Source: CAYLYM01 sp964387645
Lineage (GTDB): Bacteria; Calditrichota; Calditrichia; RBG-13-44-9
Direction of reading: 5' to 3'
DNA length: 18,202 nt
Assembly (NCBI GenBank): GCA_964387645.1
Contig: CAYLYM010000078.1
Location: 1 to 18,202, forward strand
Positions 7,471 through 14,898 of this stretch are shown in pieces (position 1 is the first letter of the stretch; each line of letters opens with the position of its first letter). Both the position numbers and the translations under genes were made by a program. Under the pieces are notes generated by a model. It was not told the origin of the DNA and did no database searches. It worked only from the letters and a program-made list of their open reading frames with translations.

Positions 7471-8487
7471 TTACAGCTCAACTTCGATATATTCAGCTTT
7501 CTGTTTCAATCCTTCCAGAAGACTCTGATAGATTTCTCTTTCCTTTTCCCTTTGAAGCTTGGATTTAATTTGGTCGTGAACTTCCTCCAGTGGTTTCGTT
7601 TCCTTTTTTCTTTCAACCACTTTAAGAATATGATATCCAAATCTCGTCTCTACAATATCACTTATTTCGCCAACCGGGACGCTAAATGCAGCTTCTTCAA
7701 AAGGTTCAACCGTCATACCTCTTCCAAAATTTTCAAGTAATCCGCCTTTATTTTTCGAACCAGGATCCTCTGAATACTTTTTCGCTAGTGCTGCAAAATC
7801 TTCTCCTTTCCGGGCTCTGGCTAATATTTCTTCCATTTTCTTTCTGATCTCTTTTTTCTCTTCCTCGTTCTTACCGGCTGTTCTCAACAAGATATGGCGG
7901 ACAGTAACTGTTTTGTCCTGCTCATATTCCTTCTGGATGTCTTCTTCTGTAACCTGGTTATGTTGGGAAATATAACGATTCAGATAATTCTCAATGATAA
8001 CACCTGTTTTAATTTCATTTCTAACATAATCAAAATCAATACCATTGGCGTTTAAAAAATTCTTAAAATTCTGTTCTCCGTTAGCTTGCTGGTATTGAAT
8101 GTTTAAAACACTGTCCACCTGAGCCTCGGTGACAGTCGTTTTCGCCTCTCTGGCAGCCTCCAACAACAGCTTTTTCTCTGCCAGGTTTTTGGCATTTTGC
8201 ATGATTACTAATTTCAGCCTTTCAGGATCCAGAGAAGTAATTCTGGTAATCCTATTCCCCATGTTCTTGCTGATCGTTTGAATGACTTCTCCAGTAGTAA
8301 TTTTAAAATGGTTCGTGGTTACTAAATCATTGTTTTCGTCCGGATCTAAATATGACCATCGTGATGCAAGACTTTTCGCTAAACTATATTCTTTTGTCCC
8401 TGGCTTTAAAGAAATTATGTCTTCCTTTTTCGAGCAAGCAAACACAATAAATAGTACGATTAATACAAAACTAACTGATTTTTTCAT
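7471..8487 (-). CDS. parvulin-type peptidyl-prolyl isomerase lipoprotein (PpiC/SurA/PrsA-like)
   Basis: This 338-residue protein has a lipoprotein signal peptide (MKKSVSFVLIVLFIVFAC, lipobox VFAC with Cys18). It is thus a membrane-anchored periplasmic foldase. Residues about 85-190 form the helical SurA-type N-terminal chaperone region. The PpiC/rotamase domain spans about 194-294: VTVRHILLRT (194-203), GEDFAALAKKYSEDPGSKNKGG (228-249), PFEEAAFSVPVGEIS (262-276) and ETRFGYHILKVVERK (280-294). It ends in a charged helix. Such proteins help exported and outer-membrane proteins fold by isomerising prolyl bonds. AGGA (minus strand, 8495-8492) gives a usable SD. The gene stands alone; the decayed transposase lies just past its 3' end. 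No terminator hairpin is seen. Confidence 0.92.
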   Translation of the reverse strand: MKKSVSFVLIVLFIVFACSKKEDIISLKPGTKEYSLAKSLASRWSYLDPDENNDLVTTNHFKITTGEVIQTISKNMGNRITRITSLDPERLKLVIMQNAKNLAEKKLLLEAAREAKTTVTEAQVDSVLNIQYQQANGEQNFKNFLNANGIDFDYVRNEIKTGVIIENYLNRYISQHNQVTEEDIQKEYEQDKTVTVRHILLRTAGKNEEEKKEIRKKMEEILARARKGEDFAALAKKYSEDPGSKNKGGLLENFGRGMTVEPFEEAAFSVPVGEISDIVETRFGYHILKVVERKKETKPLEEVHDQIKSKLQREKEREIYQSLLEGLKQKAEYIEVEL

Positions 8488-9214
8488 TTCATCCTCTCTG
8501 TCAAAATTTTACTTTTAATATTTGTCAAACATTTTAATAAATATTTCTGCAAAATCATAATCAATTAAAATTTTATAGTAAATTTTGAAAATTTTTAATA
8601 AAATGTTTCGTTTTAAAGAAAATGGGAAAAATTGTTTTTTAAAATCTATATTTAATAAATAAAATTACTTATGAACAAGGTATTAATTAATTACAGAATT
8701 ATTCTCAACTATAACCAAGAGTATTTTAAAAGAATATTTTTGATCAATTTTTATAAATTGAAATTTGAAAGTCTTGATCCGATAATTTTATTTATCGAAA
8801 TTTGATTTTCCATGAGGAAATTCATCAATTAGAATATAAATGCCGGGTAAACATAAAAAATATATAAATATGTTAAACATGGTAGGTGTCACCTGTTATT
8901 TAAAAGAAATAGAATCATCGGATCATATTCAATATACCTCCTCATTTTCCTGGACTGTCAATCGAACTATGGATAAGGATTGTCACATCCAATACGCTCC
9001 GGCTTTTATAATGGAGTAATTTTTCTCAATAAAATCAAAAAAGACAAACATAAATGTCATTCAATTAAAAAAGGATCGATTTGTGCACTACTTGCTATAG
9101 TAGCTGAAAAATACATTTGAAATATAAAAAGATTTTAAAACTAAAAGTTTAATATATAAATTTAAAAATTACTATTTTTAATTTTCAAACAAACAAACTC
9201 TAGAAGGGGGTTCA
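8488..9214. other. 727-bp AT-rich spacer between divergent genes
   Basis: This spacer separates the minus-strand foldase from the plus-strand TPR operon, so promoters for both should lie here. I could not single out convincing boxes. Two short plus-strand frames exist: 8671-8805 (44 codons, low complexity) and 8840-9019 (59 codons). The latter sits in a less AT-rich patch and contains two similar segments, SSDHIQYTSS and KDCHIQYAPA. It has no SD and no recognisable family, so I do not call it a gene. Confidence 0.5.
9204..9210 (+). promoter_or_regulatory. Shine-Dalgarno site of the TPR-protein gene
   Basis: AAGGGGG ends 4 bases before the ATG at 9215. It is purine-rich and G-heavy rather than the canonical AGGAGG, and supports this start for the first gene of the operon. 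Confidence 0.7.
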
Positions 9215-9988
9215 ATGAAAAGACAAATTTATATTCTACATTACATAGTGTTATTTGTTGGAGTCTTTTTAGGGAGTAGTCTTTTTGCACAAGAGGTGGC
9301 AGACCTCCTCAAGAAAGGTAATGAGGCGTATGAAAATTTTGATAATCAGGCGGCGTTAGAATACTACGCAAAAGCCTTTGAAAAAGATTCAAGTAATTAC
9401 GAAACTGCCTGGAAATTATCCCGTGCTTATGTTGATGTCGGAGAAACCATCAAAGATAAAGAAAAACGTAAAGAAGCTTATCAAAAAGGTTTACTCTATG
9501 CCAAGAAAGCTGTTGAGCTTAACCCAGATGGTTCAAAAGGACATTTATATTTGAGTATCGCATTGGGAAGAATTGCCCTTGATGCTGGTAAAAAAGAACA
9601 AGTCCGCCTGTCAAAAGAAGTCAAAGCTGAATTAGACAAAGCTTTAGCAATTGACCCCAATGACGATATCGCTTTGCATGTATTAGGTAGATGGCATCGC
9701 AAAATGGCCACGTTAGGCTGGATACAACGAAAATTTGCTAATATTTTTCTGGGTGGCGTTCCCAAAGATGCATCTTTAGACAGTGCTGTAGAATGTTTTC
9801 AAAAAGCAATCGAGATTAACCCTAGACATATTAATCATTATCTGGAGTTGGGTATCACTTATGAAAAATTAAAACAAAAAGATAAAGCCATCGAAGCCTA
9901 TAAAAAAGTCCTTGAACTTCCAAAAGCCGATTCTGATGACGATCTTTACAAAGAAGAAGCAAAGAATAGACTAAAAAAATTGCAATAG
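9215..9988 (+). CDS. exported TPR protein, RMDN-like
   Basis: This 257-residue protein has a cleavable signal peptide (hydrophobic 6-20, probable cleavage SSLFA|QEV at 25/26), so it should act in the periplasm. The mature part is built of TPR-type helical repeats: 27-60 (DLLKKGNEAYENFDNQAALEYY), 61-106, 107-150 ending DKALAIDPND, and 188-240 with two clear repeats (AVECFQKAIEINPRH, then DKAIEAYKKVLELPK). The block ALHVLGRWHRKMATLGWIQRKFANIFLGG (153-181) between repeats looks like the conserved core of the RMDN (regulator of microtubule dynamics) TPR family, which has bacterial members of unknown function. It is the first gene of a four-gene operon. The next gene follows after 10 bases with its SD over this stop codon. 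A scaffold or partner-binding role is likely; no enzyme motif is visible. Confidence 0.85.
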   Translation: MKRQIYILHYIVLFVGVFLGSSLFAQEVADLLKKGNEAYENFDNQAALEYYAKAFEKDSSNYETAWKLSRAYVDVGETIKDKEKRKEAYQKGLLYAKKAVELNPDGSKGHLYLSIALGRIALDAGKKEQVRLSKEVKAELDKALAIDPNDDIALHVLGRWHRKMATLGWIQRKFANIFLGGVPKDASLDSAVECFQKAIEINPRHINHYLELGITYEKLKQKDKAIEAYKKVLELPKADSDDDLYKEEAKNRLKKLQ

Positions 9989-9998
9989 GAGAAACCTT

Positions 9999-11060
9999 AT
10001 GGAATTAAAGTCTATAATATATCACCCTATTTTTAGTGCAGTCTCAGAAATCATTCTTATACTTATTGTTGCTCTTTTAATGCACCGGTTATTAAAATAT
10101 TTTATTGAAAAAATTGCTAAAAAATTTGTCGCAAAAACCAAAACTGAAATCGATGATCTGATCATCGACTTTATTGAAAAGTTTCTTTTTAGAATCATTT
10201 TAATTGTCGCGCTTTATTTCACGGGCGAGGCTTTGTCCGATTTCTCCGGCGAGCGAATATTTTTCTATTTTCGTGAAACATTGTATGTTATAGTAGTTTT
10301 TATTGTCGCTGCACTGGCAGTGAAGCTGATTACTTTATTTATCAGTTATTATCTGGGGAGGGTTTCAAAAAAGAGAGGTTCTGAATTAGAAAAAGATTTT
10401 GGTTTACTTTTAAAAAGATTTGTTCAAATTGCTCTCTACCTCACCGCAATCATCACGATTTTTACACATTTTAATATTGATGTTAAAGGGTTAGTAGCTA
10501 CTCTGGGTGTTGGTTCTTTAGCTATTGCATTAGCTGCCCAGGAAACACTTTCTAATATGATTGCCGGTTTTGTTATTATGGTAGACCGACCATTCCGTGT
10601 TGGCGACCGCATTAGAACACCATCAGGTGTGGTTGGCGAAGTGTTTGAAATTGGATTAAGAAGCATGAAATTATTGGATTTTGAAAAAAATTTACATATC
10701 ATTCCCAACTCCGAAATTGTGAAGTCAGAGGTTATTAATTACTCATATCCAAATCCAAATGTTCGGGTTAAAATAGACGTGGGTGTTGCATACGGAAGTG
10801 ATTTAGAAAAAGTTAAACAAATTATTTTAGAAGTGTGTCAATCTCACCCCATGGTCCTTAAAGATCCTGCACCAAATGTCTATTTTGTTAATTTTGGAGA
10901 ATCATCCCTGGATCTAACCTGTGTATCCTATGTTGAACACTACCGTAACGCCTGGGTTACTGGCGATGAGTTAAGAATGAATATTTACAAAGCATTGAAT
11001 GAAAATAATATCGAAATTCCTTTCCCTCAGCGTGTTGTGCACATTCAGAAGGAACGATAA
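9999..11060 (+). CDS. MscS-family mechanosensitive ion channel
   Basis: This 353-residue inner-membrane channel has predicted membrane segments near 10-30, 60-78, 90-115 and 142-160, plus the pore helix. The pore region VATLGVGSLAIALAAQETLSN (about 168-188) has the Gly/Ala-rich packing pattern of the MscS TM3. It is followed by the hallmark beta-domain start GFVIMVDRPFRVGDRI, then GEVFEIGLRSMKL and IIPNSEIVKSEVINYS. The C-terminal cytoplasmic alpha/beta domain ends IEIPFPQRVVHI, also typical. Such channels open under membrane tension and release solutes on hypo-osmotic shock. The membrane part is longer than the three helices of E. coli MscS. TAGGAG overlapping the upstream stop codon is its SD, implying coupled translation with the TPR gene. 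The next gene starts 2 bases after its stop. Confidence 0.93.
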   Translation: MELKSIIYHPIFSAVSEIILILIVALLMHRLLKYFIEKIAKKFVAKTKTEIDDLIIDFIEKFLFRIILIVALYFTGEALSDFSGERIFFYFRETLYVIVVFIVAALAVKLITLFISYYLGRVSKKRGSELEKDFGLLLKRFVQIALYLTAIITIFTHFNIDVKGLVATLGVGSLAIALAAQETLSNMIAGFVIMVDRPFRVGDRIRTPSGVVGEVFEIGLRSMKLLDFEKNLHIIPNSEIVKSEVINYSYPNPNVRVKIDVGVAYGSDLEKVKQIILEVCQSHPMVLKDPAPNVYFVNFGESSLDLTCVSYVEHYRNAWVTGDELRMNIYKALNENNIEIPFPQRVVHIQKER

Positions 11061-11062
11061 TT

Positions 11063-12622
11063 ATGAAAATTATATTAGCTGGTTTCAATTTAGATAAAAC
11101 TACTATTAACGAATTTAGAAATTTTATTAGAGAAGTAGCCAAAAAACTTGATAAAAATTATTTTTTAAAGTTGAACCCATTGGAAAAACAACATTTACTT
11201 GATCAATTAAGCCAGAAGGCTTACGAGCTAATACAAAGAAATAATTTTACTCCAGAAACCATATCTGCGGCTTATGCCAGAATCAGTCGCAACCCCAAAC
11301 CTGTAAATGAACTCAGGGAAATTGCTCGCCAGGAGGTTGACCGAGCGAGAAAATCGAACCAAAATATCATATTCGGGCTCGGTCATAGTTCGGTTGCCGA
11401 ACATGCTACATTTAATTTTGATGTGATTGGAATCTCTCGCTTGGCTGTTGAAACTATCGAGCATTTCCGTCTGGCATCGTATACTGAAAAATCTCAACGT
11501 TACATTTTATTCCAGGATGATTTCACCGTTCCACAAGAAATAAAAAACACCAATTTCGAAAAAGAATTCATATCACTGATCAGAGAACAAAATCAAACTT
11601 ATCATCAATTATACAAGATTCTGCGTCCTTATTTTTTTAAAAAATATTCTGTTTTAGCTGAAAATCCCGATAAACATCCCAAATTAGAAGGATTGGCTAA
11701 AGAAGATGCGCGTTATGTTATTTCTTTGGCAACACAAACACAGTTAGGAATGACAGTCAACGCCAGAACTCTGGAAAATATGATTTCGAAGTGTGCTACA
11801 CATCCACTTGCAGAAGTTCGTGAATACGCCAAAAAATTATATGATGCCACTGAGGAAATTGCGCCATCAATAATAAAATACACAGAGCCCTCGGATTATC
11901 AAAAGTTCAAAAGAAAAGATATTTATGAATTTATATCGCATTATGAGCTTCAAAAAAATGGAGAATCACAGGAAACCGAAGTTGAACTCCTGGAATATCC
12001 GGAAAATGCAGACGATGAGGTTCTTTCCACTTTACTATTCCGATTTTTCCAGGTTTGTAAAAAAACAGCGAATAATTTTGTTAAAAGTATGAATTTAGAG
12101 GAGAAAAAAGTTTTTTACCAGACGATATATAAGAACATAAATTCCTGGGATAGTGTTCTTCGTGAATTCGAATTTGTTAATTTTACTTTTCAGTTAATTG
12201 TTAGTGCTGGAAATTATGGGCAATTGAAAAGGCATAGAATGGTGAGCATCATACCGCAAGATTATGATATCAGTCTCGGATGCACCGTTCCAGAGTCTAT
12301 CAAAGCTACTGGTCAAGAATACATATTCTGGAAAATCATAGAAAAAACTAATAAAATCTATGAAAAATTACATAGAGAAAATCCGCAAATAGCTTCTTAT
12401 GTTTTAACAAACTCACACCGAAGGCGTGTCCTTCTTAAAATTAATTTGAGAGAACTTTATCACTTTTCGCGTCTTCGAGAAGATGAGCATGCACAATGGG
12501 ATATCCGTCAAATTGCCACAAAAATGCATAACTTGGTTGCTGATAAACTACCACTTGCCGCAGCACTTTTAGGTGGGAAAGATAAATTTAAAAATGTGTA
12601 CGAAAAATTTATGAAAGCATGA
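11063..12622 (+). CDS. tandem two-domain ThyX-like protein (flavin-dependent thymidylate synthase family)
   Basis: At 519 residues this is over twice the length of ordinary ThyX (about 220-250) and holds two ThyX-like domains. Domain 1 (about 70-270) has GHSSVAEH (107-114), then EHFRLASYTEKSQRY (133-147) and TVNARTLEN (231-239). The flavin motif RHR is altered to HFR, but the SxxExSxRY part that binds dUMP is intact. Domain 2 (about 305-500) has the intact RHRMVS (390-395) in FEFVNFTFQ...GQLKRHRMVS, then NLRELYHFSRLREDEHAQWDIRQ (461-483). It lacks ExSxRY and the HxxxxEH block. The two domains thus keep complementary motif halves. ThyX methylates dUMP to dTMP using methylene-tetrahydrofolate and FADH2. 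Whether this protein does so, or binds another nucleotide, is not settled by sequence. AAGGA (11049-11053) inside the mscS end is its SD. Confidence 0.82.
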   Translation: MKIILAGFNLDKTTINEFRNFIREVAKKLDKNYFLKLNPLEKQHLLDQLSQKAYELIQRNNFTPETISAAYARISRNPKPVNELREIARQEVDRARKSNQNIIFGLGHSSVAEHATFNFDVIGISRLAVETIEHFRLASYTEKSQRYILFQDDFTVPQEIKNTNFEKEFISLIREQNQTYHQLYKILRPYFFKKYSVLAENPDKHPKLEGLAKEDARYVISLATQTQLGMTVNARTLENMISKCATHPLAEVREYAKKLYDATEEIAPSIIKYTEPSDYQKFKRKDIYEFISHYELQKNGESQETEVELLEYPENADDEVLSTLLFRFFQVCKKTANNFVKSMNLEEKKVFYQTIYKNINSWDSVLREFEFVNFTFQLIVSAGNYGQLKRHRMVSIIPQDYDISLGCTVPESIKATGQEYIFWKIIEKTNKIYEKLHRENPQIASYVLTNSHRRRVLLKINLRELYHFSRLREDEHAQWDIRQIATKMHNLVADKLPLAAALLGGKDKFKNVYEKFMKA

Positions 12623-12667
12623 AACTTTTTTTCTTTTTATTCATCTAAAATTATTCAACAATTAGAC

Positions 12668-12673
12668 AGGAGG
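12668..12673 (+). promoter_or_regulatory. Shine-Dalgarno site of the zinc-ribbon gene
   Basis: A canonical AGGAGG ends 7 bases before the ATG at 12681. It is the strongest SD of the operon and lies in the 58-base gap after the ThyX-like gene. Confidence 0.85.
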
Positions 12674-12680
12674 ATATTAA

Positions 12681-12941
12681 ATGCCAACATATCGATATCG
12701 TTGTAATTCTTGTTCTTATGAATTCGAAAGATTTGATTCAATAACTTCTTATCAGAAAGAGTTAGAATGTCCAGTATGTGGTAATTCAGCAAAAATTACT
12801 ATTTCTGGAGGATCTGGATTGATTTTTAAAGGTTCTGGATTTTATATAACAGATTATCGTAAAAATAACTATAATAGTTCTTCCAAAAAAGAAAAAAAAT
12901 CTGAGACAGAAAAGTCAACAAACCAAAAAGAGGCTACATAA
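12681..12941 (+). CDS. FmdB-family zinc-ribbon protein
   Basis: The 86-residue protein begins MPTYRYRCNSCSYEFERF, the usual opening of FmdB/CxxC-CxxC putative regulators. Cys8-x2-Cys11 and Cys30-x2-Cys33 (ECPVCG) would bind one zinc. The conserved segment GGSGLIFKGSGFYITDYRKN (43-62) follows, and the last 20 or so residues are a Lys/Ser/Glu-rich tail without structure. The family was named after an amide-utilisation regulator, but the function of most members is unknown; DNA or RNA binding is assumed. It is the last gene of the TPR-MscS-ThyX-like operon. Its last codons form the left arm of the operon's terminator. Confidence 0.9.
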   Translation: MPTYRYRCNSCSYEFERFDSITSYQKELECPVCGNSAKITISGGSGLIFKGSGFYITDYRKNNYNSSSKKEKKSETEKSTNQKEAT

Positions 12942-12966
12942 AAATTTTTAAATGTAGCCTCTTTTT
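12925..12966 (+). terminator. intrinsic terminator overlapping the end of the zinc-ribbon gene
   Basis: A perfect 15-bp stem pairs 12925-12939 (A-tract plus GAGGCTACAT) with 12952-12966, around a 12-base loop AAAAATTTTTAA that is itself self-complementary. The right arm ends in a T-run. The left arm covers the last codons and the first base of the stop codon. Because an A-run precedes the stem, it could also stop transcription coming from the minus strand. Confidence 0.92.
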
Positions 12967-13374
12967 TATTATTTATTTCTATTACAGTCTAGAATAGCCT
13001 GTAGAAATTTATAAATATTAACAAACAAATACCTACAAAACAATTTCTTGAAGAATATTCAAAATTTTCCTACTAAAAAATTGAATATGTTGTTAAAATT
13101 AATTTATGAAAATTTTCATTTTACATAAAAGTGATTTATTTTATTAAAAATTTTTTAATCCTATCTAAATATTTTCAATAGATAAATTAAAAAAAATTAT
13201 AGTTTTTTATCATATATTGACTAAAAAATGTTTTAATTTTTGAGTTGTTCTGTAATGTTTAATGTTCTATTAGAAAAGATTTATTTTTTAACTATTTAAA
13301 AAAAACATTAATCATAATAAGAATGTTTATACTGTGATTAAAACTAATTTTAATAGTATTAATAATACTTTTTG

Positions 13375-13402
13375 TGTGACTTTTATGTGACTTTTATGTG
13401 AA
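13375..13402 (+). repeat. 11-bp tandem iterons, TGTGACTTTTA x2 plus a partial copy
   Basis: TGTGACTTTTA occurs at 13375-13385 and 13386-13396, followed by TGTGAA at 13397-13402. The period of 11 bp is about one DNA helical turn, so copies present the same face. An inverted counterpart lies at 13460-13480. Confidence 0.7.
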
Positions 13403-13459
13403 AGAAATGTTAAAAATATATTTAAGATTAAAAAAATAAATAAAAAGTACTCATATTAA

Positions 13460-13480
13460 TTCACATTAAATTCACATAAA
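13460..13480 (-). repeat. inverted counterpart of the 11-bp iterons
   Basis: TTCACATTAAA (13460-13470) and TTCACATAAA (13471-13480) repeat with the same 11-base step. Read on the minus strand they give TTTATGTGAA and a variant, matching the plus-strand TTTTATGTGAA at 13392-13402. The two clusters face each other across about 57 bases. Confidence 0.65.
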
Positions 13481-13524
13481 AAACTAAAAAATACAAAAAC
13501 TTTAAACTCTATTTTTAACAAGTT

Positions 13525-14343
13525 TTAGACACTTATATTAAAATCGCGTAGAACTTGGTTTAAAGATACTTTTTTATCGGTTGATTCTTTTCGTTTTCCG
13601 ATGATAAGAGCGCATTGGACATAGAATTCGCCGGCTGGAAATTTCTTTTTGTAACTTCCTGGTATAACTACAGATCGACTTGGGATTTCTCCTTTATATT
13701 CAACGGTTTGGGATCCGGAAACATCAATGATTTTAGTGGACGCTGTTAATTTTACTCCAGCTCCAAGTACAGCCTCATTACGTACTATTACCCCTTCCAT
13801 TACCGAAACGGCTGAACCAATAAAAACATCATCTTCAATGATCACTGGCGTGCTTTGCGGCGGTTCCAAAACACCACCGATTCTGGCAGCACCAGCCAAA
13901 TGGACTCGCTTGCCCACCTGGGCACAGGATCCAACAGTAGCATGGGTATCGACCATAGTTCCACTATCAACATAGGCACCGATATTGACGTACCCTGGCA
14001 TAAGAACAACACCTGGCGCCAGATATGAGCCATATCGTGCAATACCAGGAGGTACCACCCGAACCTGTTGCAAATCAAAACCCTTCTTCAATGGTATTTT
14101 GTCATAAAATTCAAATGGTCCAATTTCCATCTTTGTTAACTCTTGTATTTTAAAATATAGTAAGATGGCTTTTTTTACCCATTCATTGACCCGCCAGTCA
14201 TTATCGTTTTTTTCTGCGACACGAATTTTTCCTTTGTCTAATAATTCAATAGTCTCTCTTATTGCTTGTTTAACTGTCTCGTCCGGCTCAATTCCCTTGT
14301 CATAGGTTTGGTCAATCAGCTTTCTTATTTTGACTAAATCCAT
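13525..14343 (-). CDS. dapD: 2,3,4,5-tetrahydropyridine-2,6-dicarboxylate N-succinyltransferase
   Basis: This cytoplasmic enzyme transfers succinyl from succinyl-CoA to tetrahydrodipicolinate in the succinylase branch of diaminopimelate/lysine synthesis. The 272-residue length matches the family (E. coli about 274). The helical N-terminal domain has the LLDKGKIRVAEK and DWRVNEWVKKAILLYFKI blocks. The left-handed beta-helix of hexapeptide repeats runs from VVPPGIARYGSYLAPGVVLM through YVNIGAYVDSGTMVDTHATV, GSCAQVGKRVHLAGAARIGG and VLEPPQSTPVIIEDDVFIGS. I chose the ATG at 14343 because GAGGG lies 8 bases before it. An in-frame ATG at 14358 adds 5 residues but has no SD and would itself overlap that SD. 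The gene is monocistronic, with the tRNA-Val terminator upstream. Confidence 0.95.
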   Translation of the reverse strand: MDLVKIRKLIDQTYDKGIEPDETVKQAIRETIELLDKGKIRVAEKNDNDWRVNEWVKKAILLYFKIQELTKMEIGPFEFYDKIPLKKGFDLQQVRVVPPGIARYGSYLAPGVVLMPGYVNIGAYVDSGTMVDTHATVGSCAQVGKRVHLAGAARIGGVLEPPQSTPVIIEDDVFIGSAVSVMEGVIVRNEAVLGAGVKLTASTKIIDVSGSQTVEYKGEIPSRSVVIPGSYKKKFPAGEFYVQCALIIGKRKESTDKKVSLNQVLRDFNISV

Positions 14344-14403
14344 TTTTGAAACCCTCATATTTTACAGTATTTACTATTTGTTGATATAAGAAGAAAAAAA
14401 TAT

Positions 14404-14437
14404 AAAAAAGCTCAAAGGATGGTTCTTGAGCTTTTTT
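14404..14437 (-). terminator. intrinsic terminator of the tRNA-Val transcript
   Basis: GCTCAA/TTGAGC plus flanking A6/T6 give a 12-bp stem (14404-14415 with 14426-14437) around a 10-base loop. On the minus strand the stem ends in TTTTTT directly after the tRNA. It separates the tRNA from dapD. The A/T symmetry also allows plus-strand use. Confidence 0.88.
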
Positions 14438-14439
14438 AG

Positions 14440-14514
14440 TGGGCGCTACTGGAGTCGAACCAGTGACCTCCGCCTTGTAAGGGCGGCGCTCTATACCAGC
14501 TGAGCTAAGCGCCC
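14440..14514 (-). tRNA. tRNA-Val (anticodon UAC)
   Basis: The 75-base cloverleaf is complete on the minus strand. The acceptor stem GGGCGCT pairs with AGCGCCC, with discriminator A. The D arm is GCTC...GAGC. The anticodon stem CCGCC/GGCGG encloses CTTACAA, giving anticodon TAC (UAC), which decodes valine GUA/GUG and others by wobble. The T arm is ACTGG-TTCGACT-CCAGT. The 3' CCA is not encoded and must be added after transcription. It is followed by the terminator at 14404-14437, and the small membrane-protein gene ends 15 bases upstream, so co-transcription with that gene is possible. Confidence 0.97.
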
Positions 14515-14529
14515 AATTTTAATGTATCT

Positions 14530-14766
14530 TCATTCGTTCTTTTTCTCGCGGTAAAATAAACCTATTGGAATAATAATAAGATAAGCAAAAATTAACAAAA
14601 TAGGTGAAAGAGTACGCGTTAAAAAAGCATCTGGATCGTCTGGAATAGCCATACAAATATAACCGACAATCAGAACGATTATACCTATGGAGATGATTAA
14701 AAAATTTGTTTTTGTTAATGGAAATTTAAAAAGAGTTTCCTTTTTTGTTTTTTTGATCTTAGCCAT
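14530..14766 (-). CDS. small two-helix membrane protein (DUF3098-like)
   Basis: From the chosen ATG the protein has 78 residues: a Lys-rich start (MAKIKKTKKETLFKFPLTK), membrane helix FLIISIGIIVLIVGYICMA, a short loop IPDDPDAFLTRTLSP, a second helix ILLIFAYLIIIPIGLF and a basic tail. The layout, with PLTKTNFLI before helix 1 and a short polar loop before helix 2, recalls the DUF3098 proteins of Bacteroidetes, which have no known function. That link is from memory and is tentative. The longer frame (start at 14829) adds 21 residues of implausible sequence; a weak GAGA lies upstream of the ATG at 14766. It sits between tRNA-Val and the ABC exporter on the same strand. Confidence 0.65.
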   Translation of the reverse strand: MAKIKKTKKETLFKFPLTKTNFLIISIGIIVLIVGYICMAIPDDPDAFLTRTLSPILLIFAYLIIIPIGLFYREKKNE

Positions 14767-14898
14767 ATCATTATCTCTTTTTACAAATTTTTGAACGAAA
14801 AATATACATGTATTAGCCTGATAAAGCAAGAAAATTTAAGAAATCAGGAAAATTCAATTTCTTAACAATTATGAAGGTTAATCTATTAAAAAATAAAT

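Larger units (their letters stand above)
12942..13524. other. 583-bp AT-rich spacer between convergent genes, with iterons
   Basis: The spacer lies between the 3' ends of the zinc-ribbon gene and dapD, so no gene promoter is required here. It holds the terminator's right arm and the 11-bp iteron clusters at 13375-13402 and 13460-13480. Otherwise it is A/T runs without an ORF or RNA gene that I can recognise. No clear terminator for dapD is seen. Confidence 0.6.

Noticed and set aside
7432..7740. 102-codon plus-strand ORF opposite the foldase gene
   Set aside because: It is an antisense shadow of the PpiC lipoprotein and its sequence is Phe-rich low complexity with no SD.
8671..8805. 44-codon ORF in the divergent spacer
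   Set aside because: It is low-complexity, AT-driven Ile/Leu/Asn sequence without an SD.
9081..9101. Possible promoter boxes TTGTGC and TATAGT before the TPR operon
   Set aside because: The spacing between boxes is only 9 bases, far from the usual 16-18, so I do not call a promoter.
13375..13480. CRISPR-like or CRP-site reading of the TGTGA repeats
   Set aside because: The units are only 11 bp with no spacers, which excludes CRISPR. A CRP-type site needs TGTGA-N6-TCACA on one short stretch, whereas here the inverted halves are about 57 bases apart.
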